Assembly (NCBI RefSeq): GCF_001307105.1 | Contig: NZ_LGYN01000001.1 | Coordinates: forward strand, 372,001 to 436,000 | DNA from: Bacillus australimaris | Lineage (GTDB): Bacteria > Bacillota > Bacilli > Bacillales > Bacillaceae | DNA length: 64,000 nucleotides | Direction: 5' to 3' | In this document: positions 32,711 through 44,420 of the stretch, piece by piece | Position numbering within the stretch: position 1 is the first letter of the stretch | How the letters are laid out: the number at the start of each line of letters is the position of its first letter | Translations under genes and position numbers: made by a program | The notes under the pieces: model-generated | What the model was told of the DNA's origin: nothing | The model's input: only the letters and a program-made list of their open reading frames with translations | Databases searched by the model: none

Positions 32711-32943
32711 CTTATTCCTGCTTTAGAGAAGCAAAAAGACCATACTTTTCCCCCATAAAGCAATCAACAGTAAAACTCATTTTGTCGAAAAGTTATGTTC
32801 AGAATCACTTGACTTCTGCCAATATTAGTTTATTCGTTCTTGACTTAACTTAAACCTAAAATCAATCATTTTATCACAATTTTTTATTATAATACAAATG
32901 CAGCAAATATGCTATTGTTTTTGCTTACCCGTTTCCCACCATA
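32711..32943. other. AT-rich promoter region upstream of yqxD-dnaG-sigA
   Basis: No gene. On the minus strand TATAAT (about 32886-32891) and TTGTAT-N18-TAAAAT (about 32868-32897) are candidate promoter elements for the operon; the choice between them cannot be made by eye. Confidence 0.4.
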
Positions 32944-32975
32944 GGAAAAACCCAGGAGGAGCATCCTGAGTTTAT
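32943..32975 (-). terminator. Terminator after yqfL
   Basis: Arms AAACTCAGGA and TCCTGGGTTT around TGCTCC, followed on the minus strand by TTCC. It begins within the stop codon region of yqfL. Confidence 0.75.
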
Positions 32976-33793
32976 TCGGAACCTCTTTTGGTCAGCATTT
33001 GATGAATGACATTTGCCGTTTCCTCAACTGCTTTATTCGATACATCAACGACTTGGCAGTTAATGCGGTCAACCACTTTTTCGAAATACTCTAGTTCCTC
33101 TTTAATCCGCTCAATGTTCGCATAGATGGCACGATCATTTAAACCAAGAGATTTTAAACGCTCTTTACGAATATGATTTAGTTTGTCTGGACTAATTTTC
33201 AGACCAATACATTTCTTTGGATCAACTGAAAATAGCTCCTCTGGCGGATCTACTTCAGGAACGATTGGAACGTTTGCGACCTTCAATCGTTTATGCGCCA
33301 AATATTGAGAAAGTGGTGTCTTAGACGTACGTGATACACCAATGAGCACGATATCAGCCTTAAGAATGCCTCTTGGGTCTCTGCCGTCATCATACTTCAC
33401 AGCGAATTCAATGGCTTCTACCTTTTTAAAATAGTCCTCATCTAATTGACGTACACGACCCGGTTCTTGTTTCGCTTCATTTCCATATGCGGTCTCCATT
33501 TTATCAATGAGTGGACCGATGATGTCATAATAAACGACGCCGTTTGCTTCTGCTTCTTCAATTAAGAATTGACGCATTTCTGGCACAACAAGAGTAAAGC
33601 AAACGATCCCGTTATCTGCTTTCGCCAGTGAAATGACTTCTTTAATCGTACCAACATCCTCTACATACGGGATTCTTCTAATATTTGAATGGTCTGATGA
33701 GCCGCCATCAAATTGGCTAAGTGCCGCTTTGACCACGAGCTCTGCCGTTTCTCCTACTGAATCTGATACCACAAAAATTACGCGATTACTCAT
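32972..33793 (-). CDS. yqfL: Pyruvate, phosphate dikinase regulatory protein (DUF299)
   Basis: Bifunctional ADP-dependent kinase / Pi-dependent phosphorylase of the PPDK/PEP synthase regulator family. 273 residues: [12 protein letters not shown] at the N-terminus, the P-loop-like [15 protein letters not shown] (about 152-166) and the C-terminal [15 protein letters not shown]-type region. It follows ccpN, and in B. subtilis YqfL modulates CcpN activity, so the pair is a gluconeogenesis control unit. Confidence 0.93.
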   Translation of the reverse strand: MSNRVIFVVSDSVGETAELVVKAALSQFDGGSSDHSNIRRIPYVEDVGTIKEVISLAKADNGIVCFTLVVPEMRQFLIEEAEANGVVYYDIIGPLIDKMETAYGNEAKQEPGRVRQLDEDYFKKVEAIEFAVKYDDGRDPRGILKADIVLIGVSRTSKTPLSQYLAHKRLKVANVPIVPEVDPPEELFSVDPKKCIGLKISPDKLNHIRKERLKSLGLNDRAIYANIERIKEELEYFEKVVDRINCQVVDVSNKAVEETANVIHQMLTKRGSE

Positions 33794-33818
33794 AACATCC
33801 CCTCGCAGTCTTCTGTCA

Positions 33819-34457
33819 TTAAATTATTTCATTCTCCGATAAGCTAACAAGTATTTTCGTCATGTTTGTTTTCGTAATTCTACCGACCACTTCAAAGCCT
33901 TTATCCGTATCTTTTATCACAGGAAGTGCATCTATTTGCTTTTCAATCAAGTGCTTCGCCACATCCATAATGAAATCTTCTTTGCGGCAAACGGTGATGT
34001 TCGGCATTCTTGTCATAATAATATGGACAGGGATAGATGGAAGTTCCTGTTTCCCTATACTTGCACGAAGGAGGTCTTTTCTTGATAACACACCTGTTAA
34101 AATAGAGTGATCGTCCACAACGAATAATGTGCCCACATCCTCTAGAAACATCGTACAAATCGCATCATAAACCGAAACATTCTCATGTATCACCACTGGA
34201 ATGGATTGAAAATCTTTCACTTGAAGTTTTTTCAGCTTATCTGCGAGAAGCTGCGTGCCTGTTTTTCCTGTGAAAAAGTAGCCGACCCTTGGTCTTGCTT
34301 CTAAAAAGCCTGACATTGTTAAAATGGCTAAATCCGGTCTGAGGGTCGCCCTAGTTAAGTTCAGCCGATCGGCGATATGCTCTCCAGTGATCGGACCATT
34401 CTCTTTGACAATCTGTAAAATCTGCTCTTGCCGTTTATTTAACTCGATTGTACTCAC
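33819..34457 (-). CDS. ccpN: CcpN, catabolite control repressor of gluconeogenic genes
   Basis: CcpA-independent repressor of gapB and pckA on glycolytic carbon. 212 residues from the GTG at 34457 (protein [17 protein letters not shown]), the B. subtilis length. An N-terminal winged helix (about 5-60, [21 protein letters not shown]) precedes two CBS domains (about 75-130 and 140-205) that sense nucleotides. The frame continues upstream but the homologous start is this GTG, close behind AAAGG. Operon with yqfL. Confidence 0.93.
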   Translation of the reverse strand: MSTIELNKRQEQILQIVKENGPITGEHIADRLNLTRATLRPDLAILTMSGFLEARPRVGYFFTGKTGTQLLADKLKKLQVKDFQSIPVVIHENVSVYDAICTMFLEDVGTLFVVDDHSILTGVLSRKDLLRASIGKQELPSIPVHIIMTRMPNITVCRKEDFIMDVAKHLIEKQIDALPVIKDTDKGFEVVGRITKTNMTKILVSLSENEII

Positions 34458-34580
34458 CACCTTTAAATAGAGAGAGCGAATCTTTACTTTATGTATATCA
34501 TTTTCATAACTCATCATATTATAGCGCATCTTTGTCCGAATGAAACAAAAATCCACTCAAAAACCGTGAATTAAATGAGT

Positions 34581-34617
34581 AAAAAACGATTGCCCTTCGA
34601 AAAAAGGCAACCGTTCT
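34581..34617 (-). terminator. Terminator after glyS
   Basis: Arms AACGGTTGCC and GGCAATCGTT (one G-T pair) with T6 afterwards on the minus strand. It separates glyQS from ccpN. Confidence 0.85.
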
Positions 34618-34624
34618 TAGGTAT

Positions 34625-36670
34625 TTATTTTACAATTAAATTGTTCATATTCGCAAATGATTGAATGACTCTAGCTAATTTGACCATTTGTGCCAAACGA
34701 TTTCGCTTCAGTTTTTCATCATCCGCATGAACCATTGTGTGATCGAAATAATGAACAATTGGTGCTTTTAACGTATCCAGCGCCTCAAGTGCTAAGTTGT
34801 ATTGTCCTGCTGCTACATGTTCCTTGACAGCTGACTCTACTTGCTGATACGCCTCAAATAGCTTTTGCTCATGGTCATTTTCAAACAGTTCAGGCTGAAT
34901 CTCTGCGTCTTCCCCTTTTTTACTGATTGAAATGACGCGTCCTAATGCTTCAGCAGTTTCTTTGAAGCTATCTTGTTTCACACTCTCTTCTAGAACTGCT
35001 GCTTTTTTGACGACTGCATATGGCTCAATATTTTCAACATCCAGCACTGCATCGACAACATCATGACGAATATGCTCTGCTTGAAGTACATATTTTAAAC
35101 GCTGCGTCAAAAATTCAATGAGGGCAGCTTCATGTTCTGTCTCTACTTGAGCAAGTGCTAACAGCTCTTTAAATGAAATATTCCAATGACGGTCAAGTAG
35201 AATTTGCACGATACCGCTTGCTTGTCTTCTAAGTCCATAAGGGTCTTGAGAGCCCGTTGGAATCACATCAATTGAGAAGAATGAACAAATAGAATCGAGT
35301 TTATCCGCTACTGCCACAATCGCACCAATCAAAGTGGATGGCGCTTCGTCACCAGCAAAACGCGGCATATAGTGCTCGTTGATGCTTCTTGCCACTTCTT
35401 CATGTTCACCAAGTGCTCTTGCATATTTCTCACCCATGATCCCTTGTAATTCTGGGAATTCATAGACCATTTGCGTCACGAGGTCAAACTTCGAAATACT
35501 TGCTGCTCTTGCCACACGTTTTGTCGTTTCGTCATCTGCTCCGACATGCGCCGCTAAACGAGTTGCAATGTCTGTCACTCTCTTCAGCTTATCGCCAATT
35601 GTTCCAAGCTTCTCATGGAATACAACCTTATCAAGCTTTTTAATATTGTCTTCAATCACTAGTTTTTCGTCTTCTTTATAGAAGAAGGCAGCATCTGATA
35701 AACGCGCGCGAAGTACTTTTTCGTTTCCTCTTGCGACATTTTCCAGCGCCTCACTATTTCCATTTCTAACTGTTATAAAGTGCGGCAATAATTCCCCTTG
35801 CTCATTTTTCACAGGGAAATAGCGCTGATGCTCTTTCATTGTCGTCACCAATACTTCTTCCGGCAATGCAAGGAACTCTTCTTCAAAGGAACCAAATAAC
35901 ACAGTTGGGTATTCTACAAGATCGTTAACCTCATCTAATAGCTCAGGATCAACAGGAATGACCCAGCCCTTTTCTGAAGATAGCGCATTGAGCTGCTCAG
36001 TAATTAATTGCTTTCTTTTATCTGAATCTGCAATCACAAATTGATCGTTTAATGTTTGCTCATAAGAAGCAGGCGAATCAATGCTGGCTGTCGTACCAAG
36101 GAAGCGGTGCCCTCTTGTCTCACGTCCGCTTTTCACCCCAGCAATTTCAACAGGTACAATCTCTTGTCCAAATAAACAAACAATCCATTTAATCGGACGG
36201 ATATAGCGTAAATCTTCGCTTCCCCATCTCATGTTCTTAGGAAAACTTAATGAAGCAGCGATCTCACCTAACGCTGGCAGAAGGTCTTTGACTTGCTTAC
36301 CTTCTTGAAACTTTTGGACATGGACATAGTCCACTCCTTTGATCTCTTTGAAATAGAGATCATCTGTTGAAGCACCTTGGCCACGAGCAAAGCCTTCGGC
36401 TGCTTTAGTCCAATTACCTTCAGCATCTTGGGCAATCTTTTTAGCTGGGCCTTTTGCTTCTTCTTTGATGTCTTCTTGTTTTTCTGCGACACCTTTCACG
36501 AGTACAGCAAGACGTCTTGGTGAGTTGAATAAAACAGCCTCTTCGAATGAAATATTTTGCGCTTCAAACCATGCTTTTACTTTCTCACCTAACTGCTTCG
36601 TGCTTTCTGGCATGAAACGAGCGGGCATCTCTTCTAAGCCGATTTCGAGTAATACATCTTGTTTATTCAT
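34625..36670 (-). CDS. glyS: Glycyl-tRNA synthetase beta subunit
   Basis: Beta chain of the alpha2-beta2 glycyl-tRNA synthetase, which contributes tRNA binding. 681 residues; family features include [11 protein letters not shown] at the N-terminus, [20 protein letters not shown], the HD-like [25 protein letters not shown] and the C-terminal DALRR-type anticodon region. Start overlaps glyQ by 8 nt. Confidence 0.97.
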
Positions 36671-37550
36671 GAGAAGCCGCCTCCTCTTTTAGCATAGGGA
36701 ATCCCAGTTTTTCGCGTTCTTCATAATATGTTTTGGCTACTTTTCTTGCTAGCTGACGGACTCTTCCGATATAGCCAGTTCGCTCAGTCACAGAAATAGC
36801 ACCCTTTGCGTCGAGCAGGTTAAACGTATGAGAGCATTTGAGCACATAATCGTATGCCGGGTGCACAAGCCCTTTGTCCATTTGGCTGTGCGCTTCTTTC
36901 TCATAGGTCGTAAATAGCTCAAACAGCATGTCAGTATTAGATGTTTCAAATGTATAAACAGAGTGCTCATATTCAGCCATTAAGAATAAATCTCTAACCG
37001 TAAATCCGTCTGTCCACTCAAGATCAAAGACATTTTCTTTGTCCTGAATGTAAGAAGCAAGACGTTCAATACCGTATGTGATTTCAACGGAAACGGGCTT
37101 ACATTCTAAGCCGCCGACTTGTTGGAAATACGTGAATTGCGTAATTTCCATTCCATCAAGCCATACTTCCCAGCCAAGTCCTGCACAGCCAAGAGATGGG
37201 TTTTCCCAGTTGTCTTCTACAAAACGAATATCATGTTTCAGCGGGTCAATGCCAAGCGCCTTCAATGATTCAAGATACAGTTCTTGAATATTGTCAGGTG
37301 ATGGTTTAATGATCACTTGAAATTGATGATGCTGATACAATCTATTTGGGTTTTCTCCATATCTGCCATCAGCCGGGCGTCTTGAAGGCTCTACATACGC
37401 TACCTTCCACGGCTCTGGGCCGATGCTTCTGAGGAACGTGTATGGACTCATCGTTCCGGCACCTTTCTCTGTGTCATACGCCTGCATTAAAACGCAGCCT
37501 TCATTTGACCAATGCTTTTGCAGCGTCAAAATCATGTCTTGAATATTCAA
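36663..37550 (-). CDS. glyQ: Glycyl-tRNA synthetase alpha subunit
   Basis: Catalytic chain that forms glycyl-adenylate. From a TTG start at 37550 (GGAGGTG 6 bases upstream) the protein is [14 protein letters not shown]..., 295 residues, the B. subtilis length. Class II features [37 protein letters not shown] and [20 protein letters not shown] are present. Expression is controlled by the T-box leader upstream. Confidence 0.97.
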
Positions 37551-37565
37551 TGATCGCACCTCCAT

Positions 37566-37800
37566 CTTTTCTACACCAACCGCTATGTATGGCGGATTGG
37601 GGTTAGAACCTCATGAGAGAACACAAAAACTCCCGTCTCTATGCTCGCAAGGTTCCTTGCAAACATAGGGACGAGAGTTTTTCCCGCGGTTCCACCCTAT
37701 TTGCTGGTGTCGTAGCATCCAGCCGCTTTGTTTTACGTTGCTCAAGAATGCCTTTCGTTACGTGTCCATCCTTAGCTCACACCGCCCTAAGGTCGCTTTT
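37566..37800 (-). ncRNA. T-box riboswitch of glyQS
   Basis: tRNA-sensing leader. The canonical T-box GGGTGGAACCGCGG occupies 37697-37683 on the minus strand. A terminator stem follows (37682-37624: AAACTCTCGTCCC... pairing with ...GAGACGGGAGTTT, then T5), and the T-box can pair to form the antiterminator. A GGC triplet followed by A at 37752-37750, in AAAGGCAT on the 3' side of stem I, is the probable glycine specifier. Uncharged tRNA-Gly would promote read-through into glyQ. Confidence 0.92.
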
Positions 37801-37804
37801 ATGG

Positions 37805-37832
37805 ATTTTACGTAAGTACTTCTTTCTGTCAA
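37805..37832 (-). promoter_or_regulatory. glyQS promoter
   Basis: Minus-strand TTGACA (37832-37827), 16-bp spacer, TAAAAT (37810-37805), just upstream of the T-box leader. Confidence 0.75.
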
Positions 37833-37880
37833 TGCAACATATTTTATCTTAGATGATCTTACAAAAAGTCATGGGAGATG

Positions 37881-38651
37881 TCAACTTTTGTTTTCGTCGC
37901 CCATTAGCTTTTTCATGGATTCCATCTGATTCATGAATTTTTTTGATTTTAAATAGAGGCCTGAATATTCGTCATAGTAGTGATCAAGCACTTGACGAAT
38001 TTCTTGTTTCGTCTGCGGTTTCACATCAACCTGACCAAGCCTTGATAAATCAAAATAATGAAACAAACGGAGCAGCCTTGCAGCTGCTGGAGATAAGGGC
38101 AGTTTATATGGATCTTTTGAAAAACAATTTTGGCAAATGAATCCGTTATCTCTGATCGAGAAATGGAACTGCCCTTCTTTTTGCCCGCAGTGGACACATT
38201 GATCCAGTTCAGGCTTCATCCCCATCACTGATAACATTTTGACCTCTACGATAAATAAAATAATATCAGCATCTGTGCCTTCATTGAGATGACGCAGAGA
38301 TTGAAGCAGAAGCTCAAACAAATAAGGATTTGGCTTTTTTTCTTCTGTTCCTTTATCAAGTAGTTCTGTCATATATGCGGCATATGCAGTCAGAAATAAA
38401 TCTTCCCGAATGGCCCGCATACTTTCAATCATTTCGCCTTGCTGGAGCGTTCCAAGTCCTGTTGATGATTGGATCAGGAAAGTTCCGTATAAAAACGGCT
38501 GGCTTATGGCTGACAGGCGGCTGTTTGATTTCTTAGCGCCTCTTGCCATCACGCCAATTTTCCCATGTTCTCTAGTGAGCAGCGTGACAATTTTGTTTGT
38601 TTCGCCATAATCTGTTGTTCTAAGGACGATTCCTTCACTTTTAATGAGCAT
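37881..38651 (-). CDS. recO: DNA repair protein RecO
   Basis: Recombination mediator that loads RecA on SSB-coated DNA with RecR. 256 residues: N-terminal OB-fold ([22 protein letters not shown]) and C-terminal helical domain with a four-Cys zinc site (CVHCGQKEG and CQNC). GTG/TAGACAAATG-like sequence precedes the ATG without a strong Shine-Dalgarno site. It follows yqzL as in B. subtilis. Confidence 0.95.
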   Translation of the reverse strand: MLIKSEGIVLRTTDYGETNKIVTLLTREHGKIGVMARGAKKSNSRLSAISQPFLYGTFLIQSSTGLGTLQQGEMIESMRAIREDLFLTAYAAYMTELLDKGTEEKKPNPYLFELLLQSLRHLNEGTDADIILFIVEVKMLSVMGMKPELDQCVHCGQKEGQFHFSIRDNGFICQNCFSKDPYKLPLSPAAARLLRLFHYFDLSRLGQVDVKPQTKQEIRQVLDHYYDEYSGLYLKSKKFMNQMESMKKLMGDENKS

Positions 38652-38686
38652 TTGTCTACACTCCGAGCGCTGGAGGGGGTCAAAAA

Positions 38687-38830
38687 TTATAAGATTGGAA
38701 AATCAAATCGTGCTATTTCTTCTTCAAGTACATCGGGTCTTTCCAGGTTCTCCTTTTCTAACTCTTTGAAAAGCAGATACGTGTCAACGCTTCCTGTTTG
38801 TGAAAATACGTTCCATGTAAAATTCAACAT
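38687..38830 (-). CDS. yqzL: Small protein YqzL
   Basis: A 47-residue protein beginning [13 protein letters not shown] and ending RFDFPIL, matching the YqzL family of Bacillales in length and sequence. Soluble, acidic C-terminus. ATG at 38830 behind AAAGGTGGGG. Lies between era and recO. Function unknown. Confidence 0.92.
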   Translation of the reverse strand: MLNFTWNVFSQTGSVDTYLLFKELEKENLERPDVLEEEIARFDFPIL

Positions 38831-38978
38831 AAAAACCCCACCTTTCTTTATTAGAAGCAGCAACGCTACATCCAACATATTAATTTTATCTTGACCAGGC
38901 TACCTCCATTTCATGATAAACAATTTTTACTAATCGAACCGCACCATTGTCAGATTTGCTGACAAATGCAGCGATTTT

Positions 38979-40290
<1,312 letters not shown>

Positions 40291-40388
40291 TCAGAAGAAA
40301 TGGTACCACTGTCACATTTATATTTTACATAATTCATGTGACATTTTCACGCCCATTTCTAAAAATGTTAATAAATAGTAATATTGTT

Positions 40389-40775
40389 CTATTGCATGAT
40401 CTTCGGTAAGAAGATCATCAACCCAATCATAACCGAAATTGCCGCGTAAACGCAAACAGCGCCTGCTGCTGCGTCCTTCGCTCTCTCTGCAAGCGGGTGC
40501 TTCTCTTCTGTCATGAGATCCACTGTATGTTCAATGGCTGTATTGACAAGTTCAAGCGCAAACATCCCACCGCATAGAAGAAGAACGATCAGCCATTCAA
40601 ACGATTCAATGTGGAACCAAAAGCCGCAGATCACCACGATGATGGCTGCGACTGTGTGAAATCGAAAATTCCGTTCATTCAAGAAAGTTCGCCATATTCC
40701 TCTAAACGCATAATAAAAACTCCGAAAAAAACGAGCAAGCGGCCCTCTTTTCTTACGATGATCTCGAAAGACCAT
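40389..40775 (-). CDS. dgkA: Diacylglycerol/undecaprenol kinase family protein DgkA
   Basis: Small membrane kinase; in Bacillus the relative acts mainly on undecaprenol. About 128 residues: basic N-terminus, three membrane segments and the catalytic ELVNTAIEHTVDLMTEEKHPLAERAKDAAAGAV motif (DgkA signature E-NTAIE-xxD). Start chosen at the ATG at 40775, which overlaps the end of ybeY by 23 nt; an ATG at 40781 is an alternative. Confidence 0.92.
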   Translation of the reverse strand: MVFRDHRKKRGPLARFFRSFYYAFRGIWRTFLNERNFRFHTVAAIIVVICGFWFHIESFEWLIVLLLCGGMFALELVNTAIEHTVDLMTEEKHPLAERAKDAAAGAVCVYAAISVMIGLMIFLPKIMQ

Positions 40776-41232
40776 AATCATCCAAGATCTTTGTCTGTTT
40801 GGCGAACATTTCTTTTTCATCTTCCTCTGTCATATGATCAAACCCGAGCAAATGAAGGAAGCCATGAATCGTTAAGAATCCAAGCTCTCTCATAAAGGAA
40901 TGTCCATATTCCTCTGCCTGCTCTTTCGTTCGGTCGACACTAATGATAATGTCACCGAGTACAGGCGGAATATCATCAGCACCAATGATTTCAATTTCCC
41001 CTTCTCCTTCTTCCTCAAGTGCAAAGGAAATCACATCCGTTGGTGCGTCTTTTCCGCGGTATTCTTTATTGATTTGATGAATCTCTTCATTTGAGACGAT
41101 CGTCACTGATACTTCCGCTTGATCCTTGACCTCAAGTGCATCTGCAGCAAACTGAAGAAGCTTTTCCACTTCTTCAAGCTGCTCTTTTGATACTTGTCCT
41201 GTTTCATCTATTAAATCGATTAACAATGTCAT
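40753..41232 (-). CDS. ybeY: Endoribonuclease YbeY
   Basis: Metal-dependent RNase for 16S rRNA 3' maturation and quality control. 159 residues with the H3xH5xH motif HGFLHLLGFDH (His123, His127, His133) that binds zinc, and the DAPTDVISFAL strand. Its ATG touches the pgpH stop, with no gap, consistent with coupled translation. Confidence 0.96.
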   Translation of the reverse strand: MTLLIDLIDETGQVSKEQLEEVEKLLQFAADALEVKDQAEVSVTIVSNEEIHQINKEYRGKDAPTDVISFALEEEGEGEIEIIGADDIPPVLGDIIISVDRTKEQAEEYGHSFMRELGFLTIHGFLHLLGFDHMTEEDEKEMFAKQTKILDDYGLSRSS

Positions 41233-43383
41233 TTACTTCACCTTCTGCTTCGGGGCATCTGGATATTCAATCCGAGAATGGAAAATCCCCTTTAATGTTG
41301 TACAAATTGTTTGGCTGATAATGTTTAATTCTTTAAATGTCAGATCACATTCACTGAACTGCCCGTCCTGCATTTTATCTGAAATAATGCCTTTGACAAG
41401 CTTTTCAATCCGCTCTGGATTTGGATTATGCATCGAACGAACCGCTGCTTCGACGCTGTCAGCTACAGAAATAATCGCTGCTTCTTTTGATTGCGGCTTT
41501 GGACCAGGGTAACGAAATTCTTCTTCTGTCACCTGATCATCGCGCTCTTTTGCCTTATAGTAAAAGAACTTTAAAAGTGACTTCCCATGATGCTGTTCGG
41601 CAATGTCGATCAGCTCTTCAGGAAACTTCTTTTCTCTCAGCATCTCAGCCCCATCTGTCGTATGGGCAATAATAATATTTTTACTCAGCTGAGGAGAAAG
41701 CTTGTCATGCGGATTATCAATGTTCATTTGGTTTTCGATAAAGTATTGTGGTCTTTTCGTTTTCCCAATGTCATGATAATAAGCGCCCACCCGTGCTAAA
41801 AGACCGTTTGCACCGACTGCTTCACAGGCAGCATCCGCTAAATTTGCCACCATGACACTATGATGATATGTACCTGGTGTTTCGGTTAGAATCTTTTTGA
41901 GAAGCGGATGATTTGGGTTGGATAATTCAATCAGTTTCATGGTTGAAAGAATGCCAAACATGCTCTCAAAGACAGGCATTAACCCAATGACTAAAATAGC
42001 CGATGCAAATCCTGACACAATCGCCATCATAAGATTTACACCGATTTCAAGACCTGATGGTGAGGAGTTTTGGATTAGTGTAATGGATAAAACCACAAGT
42101 ACATTCACCAATGCCACCAAAAGCCCGGCCTGCAATATTTTTGATCTTGCATTATGTTTTCTCAAAAATAAAATACCCGCCATCCCGCTCATCAGATAAT
42201 AAGCGCAGATCACATAGTTAAAGACGCCTGTTACTCCTTGATTAAACATCATACTGCCGCAAAGAGCAAATACAAGGCCAGAAAAGATCGCCAGCCGCTC
42301 ATTGATGAGCAGTTTGATCAGCATCGTCCCAAGTGCCACTGGCACAACATAGCCTATCGTCGTATACTTCGTTTCCTGGAAGAGGCTGAACACTTCCATG
42401 ATTATTAATATAATCGTGAAAATAAGCGAGTAGAGCAATAACGATTTATTCTTATGGACAAGCGATTTTTTTCTCGATTCAAGGGAATGAATAATCGCTG
42501 CTAAGAAAAGGCCAATTAATATGAAAAGACCGCTTACCGGCTTAAATAAATTTGAGCTGTTTAACAGGCCTGTCAGTTCTAATTTACGATAAACTTCTCG
42601 GTCGATGAGTTCTCCTTCTTCGACTAAAATTTGCCCTTGTTTGATTTGCACTGGCTGAATATTATCAGCGGCTTCCTGTCTTTTCTTCTCTGTTGCCACA
42701 GGGTCAAATACATAGTTTGGAATGATCGCAAATTCACCGATCTCTTTTGCTGCCTTTAAGTATTTTGATGGAATTGAATTGTTTTCAAGCTCTGTTTTCA
42801 CTTGTTTTTTCTCATCTTGTAATTTTGCTGCTGTGATTTCTTTACTCATCAATGAATTGACCACTGTGATAATGGAATCCTTAGTGAAAGAGAGATTTTC
42901 CTCACTTGCCTGGAGCAATGCTTTGATGGATTGATCGGAAACAGCCTCCTGCATATCTGTTGTGAGTTTCTCTTTGACATGCTTGACCATTTCTTGATCT
43001 GATGGCGCATTCTCTTTTTCATCAGCTGCTTTCTCCTCTTCTTTAATGGCTTCAAAGAGGGATGAGATGAGGTCTACACGATTATCAGAATACGCTTTTT
43101 TGAGAGTATATTGATCCTCTACTTGATCTGTTGCTTCTTGCTTTTTTTCTTCTGTCGCTTCTTGATCATCAACGGTTGACGGAGAATAGATGGTCTGTTC
43201 ACTCACTGCAAACAAATCTAAATCGAGCGATTCAGGCTTTACATGGAAGAAGAGCACTACGAATAAAATGGCTGCTAAACCAGCGTAAAGCAAAACATTT
43301 AAATAACGTGAGCGCTCCATTTTCTGAGGTTCTTTTTTAGACAGCATTCTTTTGCGTTTACTGCCTTTCTGATTCTTTCTCAA
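41233..43383 (-). CDS. pgpH: Cyclic-di-AMP phosphodiesterase PgpH (7TM-HD)
   Basis: Degrades c-di-AMP to pApA. 716 residues from a TTG at 43383, 7 bases after AAGGAGGT. Order: cytosolic basic tail (1-25), one membrane segment, a large extracytoplasmic 7TM-HD domain (about 50-290), seven membrane segments (about 290-480) and a cytosolic HD domain with HHSVMVANLADAA, YYHDIGK, IIAHTTDGAEML and EQHHG. Situated between phoH and ybeY as in B. subtilis. Confidence 0.95.
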   Translation of the reverse strand: MRKNQKGSKRKRMLSKKEPQKMERSRYLNVLLYAGLAAILFVVLFFHVKPESLDLDLFAVSEQTIYSPSTVDDQEATEEKKQEATDQVEDQYTLKKAYSDNRVDLISSLFEAIKEEEKAADEKENAPSDQEMVKHVKEKLTTDMQEAVSDQSIKALLQASEENLSFTKDSIITVVNSLMSKEITAAKLQDEKKQVKTELENNSIPSKYLKAAKEIGEFAIIPNYVFDPVATEKKRQEAADNIQPVQIKQGQILVEEGELIDREVYRKLELTGLLNSSNLFKPVSGLFILIGLFLAAIIHSLESRKKSLVHKNKSLLLYSLIFTIILIIMEVFSLFQETKYTTIGYVVPVALGTMLIKLLINERLAIFSGLVFALCGSMMFNQGVTGVFNYVICAYYLMSGMAGILFLRKHNARSKILQAGLLVALVNVLVVLSITLIQNSSPSGLEIGVNLMMAIVSGFASAILVIGLMPVFESMFGILSTMKLIELSNPNHPLLKKILTETPGTYHHSVMVANLADAACEAVGANGLLARVGAYYHDIGKTKRPQYFIENQMNIDNPHDKLSPQLSKNIIIAHTTDGAEMLREKKFPEELIDIAEQHHGKSLLKFFYYKAKERDDQVTEEEFRYPGPKPQSKEAAIISVADSVEAAVRSMHNPNPERIEKLVKGIISDKMQDGQFSECDLTFKELNIISQTICTTLKGIFHSRIEYPDAPKQKVK

Positions 43384-43457
43384 GGAAAGTACCTCCTTTT
43401 TTACTTTAACCACGATCGAAACAAAATGACCCGATGAAGACGATCGGGTCACTCAGT

Positions 43458-44417
43458 TCATTTTTGCTTTTCGTATGCGCCAATGATCTTCGCCACAAGC
43501 GGGTGTCTGACCACATCTGTCTGGTCTAATTCAATAAATGAGATGCCCTTGATCTCTGCAAGCATGTCCTTTGCAGCCGCAAGGCCTGACTGCATGCCCT
43601 TTGGCAGATCAATCTGTGTAATATCTCCTGTAATGACCATTTTAGAGCCAAACCCAAGTCTCGTCAAAAACATTTTCATTTGAGCAGGCGTTGTATTCTG
43701 CGCTTCATCTAAAATAACAAATGCATCATCAAGCGTCCGTCCCCTCATATAGGCAAGAGGCGCTATTTCAATCACACCGCGCTCGATTAATCGTTCCGTA
43801 TGATCACTGCCAAGCACATCATGCAAGGCATCATATAGTGGTCTTAAATAAGGATCTACCTTTTCCTTTAGATCACCTGGTAAAAAGCCAAGGCTCTCTC
43901 CTGCTTCAACTGCTGGTCTTGTGAGAATAATCCGTTTCACATGTCCATTTTTCAAAGAATGAACCGCATTGACGACTGCCAAATATGTCTTCCCCGTACC
44001 AGCAGGTCCAATTCCAAATACTAAGTCATCTTTTTTCATCGCCGCAGCATATTCCCGCTGGCCGATTGTTTTCACCCTGATCGACTTGCCTTTGGCATTT
44101 TTCGTAATTTCATCTTCATACATATTTTCAAAATAATTCAGCTTGTCTTTTTGCGCCATTTTTATGGCATAGACGACATCTCGTTCGGAAATCTCAATTC
44201 CTTTACGGATAAGATGTAAAAGAGATGTGATCAAACGGCTTACTGTCTCTCTTGATGCTTCCTCTCCAGAAACATACACTTTTTCTCCACGCGTAATAAT
44301 GGAGACGTTCAGCTCGTTTTCCATCAGTTTCAGATAAGAATCTTGATTGCCAAATAAAGCGATCGCTTCGTTTGGACTATCCAATTTTTGTTGAATCTCA
44401 AGTAAATGTTCTGTCAT
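43458..44417 (-). CDS. phoH: PhoH-family ATPase
   Basis: P-loop ATPase of the PhoH/YbeZ type, linked to RNA metabolism with YbeY. 319 residues: an N-terminal KH-like region, Walker A GPAGTGKT near 138-145, Walker B FVILDEAQNTT and the PhoH motif SKMVITGDITQIDLP. It sits three genes from ybeY. Confidence 0.95.
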   Translation of the reverse strand: MTEHLLEIQQKLDSPNEAIALFGNQDSYLKLMENELNVSIITRGEKVYVSGEEASRETVSRLITSLLHLIRKGIEISERDVVYAIKMAQKDKLNYFENMYEDEITKNAKGKSIRVKTIGQREYAAAMKKDDLVFGIGPAGTGKTYLAVVNAVHSLKNGHVKRIILTRPAVEAGESLGFLPGDLKEKVDPYLRPLYDALHDVLGSDHTERLIERGVIEIAPLAYMRGRTLDDAFVILDEAQNTTPAQMKMFLTRLGFGSKMVITGDITQIDLPKGMQSGLAAAKDMLAEIKGISFIELDQTDVVRHPLVAKIIGAYEKQK

Positions 44418-44420
44418 TCT

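Noticed and set aside
38628-38672. GTGTAGACAAA near the recO start, resembling the end of the palindromic element
   Set aside because: Only about 11 bases match, the inverted partner is absent and no terminator hairpin lies beside it; part of it is the recO coding start.
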